Assembly (NCBI GenBank): GCA_030035585.1 | Contig: CM057464.1 | Location: 77,732,919 to 77,796,918, forward strand | Direction: 5' to 3' | From: Dugong dugon | Taxonomy: Eukaryota > Chordata > Mammalia > Sirenia > Dugongidae | DNA length: 64,000 nt | In this document: positions 55,123 through 64,000 of the stretch, one piece after another | Position numbering within the stretch: the first letter of the stretch is position 1 | How the letters are laid out: each line of letters opens with the position of its first letter | Position numbers and translations under genes: made by a program | The notes under the pieces: generated by a model | Seen by the model: only the letters and a program-made list of their open reading frames with translations | Told to the model about the DNA's origin: nothing | Database searches by the model: none

Positions 55123-56700
55123 TTGTATTGTGCTCAATACTTTAAACCCATCCCTATAGAGTGAGTCAGGTAAACAGATTGTTTTCTATTGTGAATCTCC
55201 TTCTCTCAAAATGTCTTCACAAGAATCACTTGGGTTGCTTTTAGCTTCTAGTAACTGAAAACAAACTCAAGCAGATGTCAATAAGGAAATTGATTACTTT
55301 ACGTATCAAGGAGCCTAGAAATAAAGCAAGTCTCCAGGGAACTAGAAGCCACCAACAAATTAGAACTAGGTCACAGAGGATTAGAGTCTCTACTTTGTCA
55401 CCCAACTGAAAAGAAGCACTTACGGTCATGGCTTCTTGTCATATCTTACAGGAAGAGAAAGAAATTCCTCTTGGAATCAGGACCTTCCTTTCAGTCTCAC
55501 TGGACCACAGTAGGCTGAACCACACTTGCCAGGAAAATGTCATGAGATGACTGACTTAGACTAATGGAGATCCACCCTGGAAGCTAGAGCGAGGGGCAGT
55601 TTCCTCAGAAGCACAGTGTGTGAAGGAGGCTCAGAAACCAGAGCAAAATCTGGCATCTATTAGAAAAAAAGAAGGCATGGATAAGTAAGCAATATATACA
55701 TCTACAAAATCCCACCCCCCTCACTAGTGCCTCAATGTCTCTAGACTCTTGAAGGTGTGAAATGGAAATTTAATAGTTTTCTCTAAAAGCTATTAATACT
55801 TCATTTGGCTTGTAGAAACTAAAAATTAAACATTTCATATCCAATCAATAGTTGCTGGGCTTCTAATGTTTTTAAGATATTTATATAAGGTATCTCTTTA
55901 AGAATAGCATTTCAAAAGCCAAGTCAATAGAAGAAAGATATGCCCTGAAAACTAGGCTCTAGTTTGCTAATTGGGGTCTCTGTGGGGGTCCTTGAAATAG
56001 CACATCTGTTTCATGCCAAGTTGAGACAAAATAAGAACTAAAATAAAGAACATACATGAAGGCAACATATCACCTTTATTACTACTGATCAGGGCCAGGT
56101 TGGAGAATGCAGTCTAAACCTGTTAACTAAACATGCTTGTTAACCCTCAAGAAGCCCCACAAGGAGGCCTATCCCTGAAGAAGCAGACCTGGATGCCTGC
56201 TCTCTGCTGATGTTCTCCTCTCCCAGGATGAATCAGGGTGGGCTAATATCAGATTTATGAACCAGATATGTCATTCCCACTTTCCCAGGGGTAGAGTCTA
56301 CTAGGAAGAGAGAGGCCCAAAGTTACACCAATAGGCGACCACAACGGGAATCAAACTCCAGGAGTAAGGATGAAATGTCTTGGTACTATTGTCATGCAAA
56401 AGACTCCATGATAAAGTAAGTTCGAAATAAGTGGCCTAGATTTATGCAATTCCCCTAGATTTAGAGTGTATATTAATCAACAAAACAAGAGATTTTATCT
56501 GACTCACACCATATACATGTAAACTTGTAGAATAAATTTAAAGATAGGCTTATCTGTTGCATAATTACATAGTTTTGTAGGCCTAAAAGCTTTTTTAGAG
56601 ATTATACATTTCAAATTTCTAATTTTAAAATATGAAATAATTCACAAAATGCAGATAAATGCCTGTCTTAAAATAGTTTTGCAGATACATAGCAAAAGTA
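55123..56700. other. No gene recognised
   Basis: 1.6 kb. The segment 55230-55660 looks like an old mammalian DNA-transposon or LTR-type repeat ('cttctagtaactgaaaacaa'), family not certain. 55900-56400 is unassigned. Confidence 0.35.
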
Positions 56701-57340
56701 AGATTAGAACCCTACACTATCCATCCCCAAAACTAGCACCTGTGGTTTAGAGAAAAAGTTCTGACATAGTCTTGGATTTGAGTCCAGGTTTGCTACATAC
56801 CAGTTGGGTGACTGTCTTAGTTCTCTAGTGCCGCAATAACAGAAATACCACAAGGAGGTGGCTTTAACAAACAAATTTATTTTCTCATAGTTTAGGAGGT
56901 TAGAGGTTTGAATTCAGGGCACAAGCTCTAAGGGAAGGCTTTTTCTGTCGGTTGGCTCTGGGGGGGATGTCTTTTTCTCTTTTTGACTTCTGTTTCTGGG
57001 TTCCTTGGTGATCATGTGGTTTGTATCTTCCCCTCTGTGTTTGCTTGCTTGCATAAATCTGCTCTTTTATGTCTTTTAAAAAAGGCTGACTTAAAACACA
57101 TCCTACAGTAATACTTCTTCATTAACATAACAAAGAAAACTCATTCCTAAATGGGATTATAACCACAGGTATAGGGATTAGGATTTACAACACATAGTTT
57201 TTGGAGGACACAATTCAATGCATAACAGTGACCTCGGGCAAGTCATCTAACCTCCCACAGTCCCTTCCTTTTCCTGTGTGAAAAGTAGGCTTATTACTAA
57301 TAACAGCACCTTTTGTTACGAAGATTAAGTAACTTGAATG
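56701..57340 (+). mobile_element. MIR, split by an LTR
   Basis: MIR pieces 56745-56812 ('gatttgagtccaggtttgct', '..cagttgggtgac') and 57228-57340 ('gacctcgggcaagtcatcta', '..cctcccacagtcccttcc'). They join in correct order when the LTR and one gtgac are removed. Confidence 0.8.
56813..57227 (-). mobile_element. MaLR-type solo LTR inserted in a MIR
   Basis: Begins 'tgtcttagttctctagtgcc' and ends 'acaattcaatgcataaca'. Exact 5-bp duplication gtgac at 56808-56812 and 57228-57232. Confidence 0.93.
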
Positions 57341-57382
57341 TGTAAAGTCAATGCAAATGAGTCAAATAATTTTTTCATTTAA

Positions 57383-57822
57383 TTGTGGTGGTGGTGGTGG
57401 TGGTGGTTGTTAGGTACCACTTAGTCAGCTCTGATTCACAGAGACCTCATGTATAACAGAACAAAATACATTGCTTGGTCCTGTGTCATCCTCTCAATTA
57501 TTGCTATGTTTCAGTCCATTGTTGCAGACACTGTGTCAATCCATTTCATCGAGAGTCTCTCTCTTTTTCACTGACCCTCTACTTTACCAAACATGATGTC
57601 TTCCCCCAGCAACTGGTCCCTCCTGATAACATGTCCAAAGTAAGAGAGATGAAGTTTCACCATCCTCGCTTCTAAGTGGCATTGTGGCTGTACTTCCTCC
57701 AAGACAGATTTGTTCGTTCTTCTGGCAGTCCATGGTATATTCAATATTTTTCAGCAACACCACAATTCAAATGCATCAATTCTTCTTCAATCTTCCTTTT
57801 TCATTGTACAGATTTCACATGT
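57383..57822 (-). mobile_element. RTE LINE 3' fragment
   Basis: Starts with a (GGT)n tail at 57386-57411. It then runs from 'ttaggtaccacttagtcagc' through 'gtccatggtatattcaatat' to 'cagatttcacatg'. 5'-truncated, non-coding. Confidence 0.9.
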
Positions 57823-58012
57823 ATTATTGCTAAGGTCCGCTGAATCGGTTCCAACTCATAGCAAAAGAGTTATCTACAAAAGAATGAAACACTGCCAGGT
57901 CCAGCACATCCTCACAATCGTTGCAATGTTTGAGCCCCTTGTTGCAGCCACTGTGTCAGTTGATCTCATCAAGGGTCTTCCTCTTCTTTGCTGCCCCTCT
58001 ACTTTACCAAGT
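57823..58012 (-). mobile_element. Second RTE LINE 3' fragment, back to back
   Basis: Starts 'tattattgctaaggtccgct' and runs to 'cccctctactttaccaag'. It restarts at the RTE 3' terminus, so it is a separate insertion next to, or into, the first. It ends at nearly the same RTE position as the fragment at 22742-22937. Confidence 0.88.
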
Positions 58013-58632
58013 AGTTAACAATTAACGAGCACTTTTTATACGCCAAACACTGGTGACACAATGAAAAAAAAAGTATCATTAAAATATATCCAATTGGCCT
58101 CATTATATCTCAACCTGAAACTTGAAAATAAACATTAGACTTAAAAATATGATTTCAAATATATTGTGTTAAACTGAAAAGTGTTAGCTGGAAGGTCTAA
58201 CTCAACAGCGACAGAGCAAAGAGAACAATTTCAATAGAGAGAATGGACATTAATGTCATCAAAAGTCTTGACGTCCCTTTGATGCTGGCTGCCTCATTCT
58301 CTTACTTGTCTTGTGAGAGGTGACCAGTTAACAGGAGTGCTTGAAAATAGATTGTCCAGCATCTGTGACTTCAAACACCGCCACAAAATCATTATCTATT
58401 CCCATCTCTAATGATTAAAATAGATGTGACAAAGATCGAAGCTGAGCTTCTGGGTCAGAGCAAAGCCCCATGAGGTTTCCCTTCTGTACCAAACCCAACT
58501 AAAACTAAAATTTTAACTGTAAAAATGATTATTTTCAAAATACTAATCCTCATTTTTAAGTGGTTTGGTGGGCAATAATGAACTTTTAAAAGATTTCCAC
58601 CAATTATTCTATGAAATTATAGAACACTAATT
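58013..58632. other. No gene seen
   Basis: Unassigned non-coding DNA. Confidence 0.4.
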
Positions 58633-58845
58633 ATGTTAACGAGTCTCTGGGTGATGCAAACAGTTAACATGTTTGGCTGCTAATCGAAAGGTTGAAGGTT
58701 CAAGTCTACCCAGAGACACCTAGGAAGAAAGGCCTGGTGATCTACTTTTGAAAAATCAGCCATTGAAAACCCTATGGTGCACATTTCTACTCTGACATAC
58801 TTGAGGTCACCATGAGTTCAAATTGACACAACAGTAACTGGTTAA
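58633..58845 (+). mobile_element. AfroSINE-related SINE, second subtype
   Basis: 'gagtctctgggtgatgcaaa', box-B-like 'ggttcaagtctacc', then 'gaaaggcctggtgatctact' and the tail 'gtcaccatgagttcaaattg'. Same subtype as 24113-24292. Confidence 0.82.
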
Positions 58846-60409
58846 TTATGTTGAAAATGGAGTATGTATCCATTTATATTAGACTTCTTGGAGCCAGCTC
58901 AAAATAACGAAACATTGGACTAATATTCACATGATCTACTTCTCATTTAAGTGTTAGGTTAAAATTAATCACATAACTGATATATTGGTAAATTGTTCAA
59001 GAAAGATTGTTCTTTAGGAGAAATGCTACCTTGCAACTTCCAGCACCTTTCATCTCTGATTTGTATTTATCTTTCCATTGCTTCCAGCTATTATACTTCT
59101 CACTTGGATGGTAACATTCAGTCAGTGGTACCACAACATGCCACTTGCCCCCAGATACACACTTTCTTCTACCATGTGTTAGCTTTCTAACCTATCTATT
59201 TACCAGCCCACATCCAGCTCTGTTTTAAAAATCTGGAAACTGAAAATCACATTATCTCCTCAAATCTTTCTGAAGATAATTATTACAGAGAATTTTGTTA
59301 TTTAATTTTATCATCTGGTCCCCAAATTATGTTTATTTCCTCTGGGATCAGATATTATGTGCATTTATTTTGGGCTTTCTCACTCACTGAATATTTCCAA
59401 TGACTGGCTGAGGAAGGCAACAGAAATGCAGAATTTCCCCTGAGAACCTGATGGAATATTATAACGACTTCAGTGACACTCATTAAAAGGATGAAAATAG
59501 AAAAACATTCTGAACACATTTAAAATTTAACAAATTTAATAGTGAGATGAGCAAATTATTTCTATCCCTCATTACCACCTATCTCCTAAAAAGAAACAAC
59601 ATACCACAACTCTTCCATGGTGCAACGTAGAGATTTATAAGATGTGAAAAACTCATTACTTTGAAAATAATTTGAGAGCCTATGGAAATGGCAGATCAAA
59701 CACCTTCATTTTACATTAACTAGCATTATAAGCTCAAGTAAATCATATTACCTAACTGTGCTACCATTTTTTTTTATTTTGGAGGAGAACTATTAGATCA
59801 TTTCTAAGGCCTTCCCATTGTTTCTTTTTGTTTATGTAATTTGCTTAATGGAAATAATCATCAAAATTGTTCATTGTCTTTGCACAGGCCATTTACTCAT
59901 TTTCAAAAGAATTCCCAATTACTAATTATTTTTGACATGGCACAGAAGCAAACCACATAATAAAATGCATTAGAATTCTTTCTGAATTGCTTGTTGTATA
60001 GCACTCTCAATACTACAACAAAAAGGGAGGATTTTTTTTTAACTGCATTAGTATTATACGCCTCGCATAGACTCAGTTTTAGTGGAGAAAACTAGCCTTC
60101 AGATTAATAAACATTCATTGTTTGATCTGAAAGTGTATCTGTCAGTGTGCTAAAAATTAGAAGAATTTAAAAAATCTTGGAAAATCTCTTTTTTGATATT
60201 TAAGATTTACAACACAAATCCTAATGGAAATATAAAGGGATTTTAGGTATATGACTAGAATATTAAAATATTTAAAAATAAACTATTAATAGAATAATTT
60301 TACATGTTTTTTAGAATAAAGGTAGATCAAGACCTCAATACAACAGACTGGAAAAGCAAACTTTTAAAGTGGTAAGACTATTTCCTACAAAAATATTTTT
60401 AATGAGAGA
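58846..60409. other. No gene seen
   Basis: 1.6 kb of AT-rich non-coding DNA. Confidence 0.4.
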
Positions 60410-60497
60410 TGTAATGCTGGCCTTATCATTTATTAGCTTTGTGTTTCTGTGTCTCAGTTTCCTTCATTAGTTATATGGAGATAATAATAGTACCTTC

Positions 60498-60541
<44 letters not shown>

Positions 60542-60600
60542 TATAAAGTGAAAAAGTTAATGCATGTAAAACATTAACAAGATGCCTCAGGATAAGTACT
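60410..60600 (+). mobile_element. MIR with internal (AT)n expansion
   Basis: 'tctcagtttccttcattagt' and 'tatggagataataatagtac' match the MIR core. An (AT)n tract follows (60502-60545), after which 'aaaacattaacaagatgcct' looks like the MIR continuation. Confidence 0.55.
60502..60545. repeat. (AT)n microsatellite
   Basis: About 17 AT units followed by an interrupted acatatatat stretch. Confidence 0.95.
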
Positions 60601-60641
60601 TACTAAATTTTTAGGTATATTACTCCACTGATAACGTTACC

Positions 60642-60795
60642 AAAAACAAACCCATTGCTGTGGAGTCAATTTGGACTCATGTGGATTCCACGTATTTCAG
60701 AGGAGAACTGTGCTCCATAGGGTTTTCAATGGCTGTAATCTTACAGAAGTAAATTGTCAGGATTTTCTACAGTGCAGCTGCTGGGTGGTTGAAAT
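60642..60795 (-). mobile_element. Degraded AfroSINE, minus strand
   Basis: 'aaaaacaaacccattgctgt', then 'tagggttttcaatggctgta'. The head is nearly unrecognisable. Probably one of the older copies. Confidence 0.8.
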
Positions 60796-63700
60796 TATTA
60801 TACTGGTAACATTTCATGAAGCTAAATAAGTGCTTATAATAATTTGTAGTAAAAATAGATTTTTACAAACATATGTCATCAAGAAATTCATCACTTAGAA
60901 TTTTCTTAGGTAATTATTTTTTAAATATGAAAGAAAACACACACACACACTTTTAAAAGGTTTCTCCCTATCCAAAGAGAGAACATATTATTTGATGACT
61001 CAGGGTCAATGTTGAACATCAATAATGATTTGTCCTGTAATAAAATGCTACACTTGGATCCTATGGGTTGCATATGATGGTTCACTTCTTCACAAAATAA
61101 TGCAAGGTGGCTTTACTTTTGTGTTTATTTCTTTATTTTTTACAGTTTGCAATGACCTTAAATGTTCTCTGTACTGTTTGTACACAAGGGACTCTGAAGT
61201 CACATAATTCTTTTTAAAGAACGTTAAAAGGATGTAAGCTCAGAACAAAGTCTTGATAGCTATCTTTATCTTAATTTCACAATCTGTACATAGCACAAGG
61301 AATTTGTAAAGGCCGTATAGTGGATTTACAGCATCATAGTTACAGGTTTGGTTACAGATAGGTAAGTTTGTTTTGAGAGTGGTCTATTACTATACATAGT
61401 TTCAACAAGTTGGAGGGAAAAAAGGTCCAACAAATAACTTCTAATATCAAAGAGAATTCATTTAAAATATATTATCTCAAGTCCTATTCCTATTAGGATC
61501 CAAAGGAATGATTTGAAGGTGCTTAAGAGTTCTGGTTTGGATATTTTGTTTGCACAATGGTATCAGAAAGCAGAAGAGTGATGGGGCAGGGGGAGAATCA
61601 TTGCATAGCTGCCTTGGAAACCAGGTATTTCACCTATGAAAAAAATTATCAGTCTGAGACGATCATAAAAATTACATTTCTCCCATAATATGTATAGGGA
61701 CAACGAAAGGGAGTGAGAAAAGAAACCAGTTGTTGCCACTGGGGGAAAATGCTCGCCACTTCTAGAAGTAAACAGTTTTATCATTGCCTGTCACCAACAA
61801 AACAGTTGATATAGTATCCTGGTAAGAAGCCAAACGGTCTAAATCAGAACTTCATAAACACTGGAAACATAAATAGTAATGACATTAAAAAATGAAAACT
61901 TGGTAGTATCTAAGAACTTGGCCTACAAATATGGTGGACATAAAATTTATGAAAAGGAAAGGCAACAATTTAAGCTGAACTGAAAGAGAAATATTTAAAC
62001 GTTCTTTGAACTCTAAGAAGCATAAATATCACCTGACATTGGAAAACGATGAGGCATAAGATCAAAGGATGTATATATACTTTGGCTTAAATTTTACTGG
62101 TGCAGTCTATTTCCTACTTTTCTTAACATTATAGTTTTTTTCCCCCCTAAAACAAGGTATTGGTTTCAGTACTCAATAAACACATTTTTAAAATATCCCT
62201 GATTTTTTCCATTTAACATCCTTAAGATTTTGAGGGTCCCTATCTTAAAAATATCACAAAGAACGAAAATAACTTTCAGCATAATCTAATGTGATCAGCA
62301 ATCCATGGGTGTCAAGAGAAGTGAGTTCTAATCCTTGTTCTGCCAGTAACCAACTGGATAGCTTTGGATAAATCATTAAAACAATCTGAACCTGTTTCAT
62401 CATGATTAAAATCCATGGGTATGATTAAAGGATCTAAGGTTCTTGTCAAAAATGAAACAGTTTTAAAATCATGTATTTCCAAGAAAACATTAGGGGGAGA
62501 CACAAAGGAGAGTCATAAATCATATATTCAATTCAATAACAGCTCATTTCTATAGTATATATGAACAAATAGATAATCGTATTTGATACTAGATTTGTCA
62601 TATAAATACTAACAAGAAAATCACTTGTCACTACTGATAAATATTTATGTGGTTCCAAAATGCTTGGGAGTTTTATAACATATTTAAATGTCAGACCTTT
62701 AAGATTTCTCAAGAATTTATAAACATAAGTAAAATTAACATATATTAATGCATACATTTTGAAAGAGGATATAATCTGATTTGCATAGTGAGTTCTACCA
62801 CATAATAGAATCGAAGTTTTCCTTTGTTTTTAAAAAAATATAAAAAGTACAGTTAAGTTTTTCAACTAGACTATTTTATTAACTTCTTGGTGCATCCAAC
62901 CCTTGAATGTTTTACACAGAACAGTTACATTACACTACAGTACTCATTACCTTAAAGAACTCATTGTTCCCACGCATTTTCAAAACATTACTGTACTAGT
63001 AAATTACAGGTTAAAGCTAAAAACAAAACAAACAAAAAAGTACTAAATTTATCCTCAAAATAAATTCGCTATATTACATGTTAAACACAAATTGATTAAA
63101 AACACTGATAATGATGCATTTTCTACAAATTGCTAATTATATTTAAATTTGAGAAAGCCTGGACTCAGAATATGGGAGGTGAGGCTCTCAAACATATACG
63201 ATTAAAAAAAATTAAAAATTGTCTAAATTCCTAAAAGGTAAGCTTCATGTGGTATACATTATTCATACACCCATACTGTCAGGTATACATTATTTTGCAT
63301 ACTTATGAAGCAACACCTATGTTTGAAAAATATGTATCTTTATGTACGAAGAATTTCATTCAGTACCGCCAGATGCTCTTTCTACATGGGGCCTTAGGAG
63401 CAGAGACTGAATAACCCCATTCATCTATCTATTTAGCTTATTCCTACTCTGCAGTTAATGCTCATTGTACTATTTAAATTTGTGTTGAGAAATTTCTCTT
63501 TAGAAAAATGGCTGATTTCAAGGGTCTGGTTAAAAAACAAACATAGTGAGCCTAAAACATCTTTTTTTGCCTGTGGCTCCCATAGCTAAACTTGGGCCAA
63601 TTTAAGCATAAAGAGAACAATGTCAGTAATGGAGTATAAAATATTGAAATAAAAATTATTCATGAAATCATAGTGATATTCAAATATAGAAAGTTTTGGA

Positions 63701-63935
63701 GGGAAAACCCTTATTTACAGAAGAATGCAAGTTACTAAATGTAGGAAAAAAAATGGTAGAATCAGAAAATCATATTTTGTACTCATTGTAACAAATGATT
63801 CATGCCACGATCATCAATGGATGCTAAGGCCTTTGGGTAAAAAGGTTTTAAGAAAAGGATATTCATACAGTCTCTTTTCTTGTGAGGACAAAAAATAAAG
63901 GTCATACATTTGAAGTAAGATGTCCTGGAAAAATT
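60796..63935. other. No gene seen; one MIR fragment
   Basis: 3.1 kb of AT-rich non-coding DNA. A MIR-like segment lies at about 62300-62400 ('gagttctaatccttgttctg', 'cagtaaccaactggatagct'). A (CA)n tract is at 60939-60950. Confidence 0.4.
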
Positions 63936-64000
63936 TTGTTGTTGCTGTTGTTGTTAGTTGCCATCAAGTCAATTCAGACTTATGGCGGCCCCAAGAAGCT
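63936..64000 (-). mobile_element. RTE or AfroSINE 3' end, cut by window edge
   Basis: '(ttg)n' tail followed by 'agttgccatcaagtcaattc' and 'agacttatggcggcccc'. The two families share this sequence, and the window ends before they can be told apart. Confidence 0.85.

Overview
This is a gene-poor, AT-rich stretch of nuclear DNA from a placental mammal, almost certainly an afrotherian of the elephant/hyrax/sea-cow group and most likely an elephant. The diagnostic signal is about twenty copies of a tRNA-headed SINE (AfroSINE type: head 'agccctggtggcgcagtggttaa', tail 'ctatgagtcggaatcgactc') together with RTE (BovB-like) LINE copies that share the same 3' tail. Elephant-type L1 3' ends, MaLR LTRs, Tc1/mariner-like MITEs, a MER5A-like hAT element, MIR and L2 make up most of the rest. 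I found no host protein-coding exon; every recognisable coding relic belongs to a transposable element. One tRNA-Ser(TGA)-like sequence is present.

Layout. 0-10 kb: a MaLR LTR, a 1.9-kb RTE LINE, a Tigger-like DNA transposon split by an L1 and a SINE, a solo LTR, a three-level SINE nest and an unexplained 600-bp GC-rich island. 10-20 kb: an old L1 split by a SINE, then a complete LTR-internal-LTR MaLR element whose 5' LTR was split by an RTE LINE with a clean 9-bp target duplication. 20-32 kb: a 210-bp inverted-repeat MITE in a microsatellite, a SINE cluster, an LTR with four 73-bp tandem repeats, an L1 with a 12-bp target duplication, and a nest of two MITEs plus a SINE.

32.0-39.5 kb: the centrepiece. 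A class I endogenous retrovirus begins at R rather than U3, ends at R with a poly(A) tail, and lies between 17-bp direct repeats at a TT/AAAA-type site. This is the signature of a retroviral RNA copied into the genome by L1 machinery, not integrated by retroviral integrase. It has a tRNA-Arg-like primer site and contains remnants of three different env 3' ends plus a piece of another LTR family. A tRNA-Ser(TGA)-like sequence follows directly.

39.5-64 kb: a second MaLR element (minus strand, exact 5-bp target duplication), an old L1 containing a SINE and an LTR, a recent 5'-truncated L1 tail, an RTE element with its 5' end fused to its 3' end, a MER5A-like element with 8-bp duplications, two more solo LTRs (one splitting a MIR), two RTE 3' ends side by side, microsatellites, and a last 5 kb with little recognisable content.

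The 'genes' here do not form a pathway. The interaction visible is parasitic: RTE supplies the machinery whose 3' tail the AfroSINEs copy, and L1 machinery appears to have mobilised a retroviral transcript. Repeat-family names are from memory of consensus sequences; coordinates of repeat edges are good to a few bases where a target duplication is quoted and to tens of bases otherwise.
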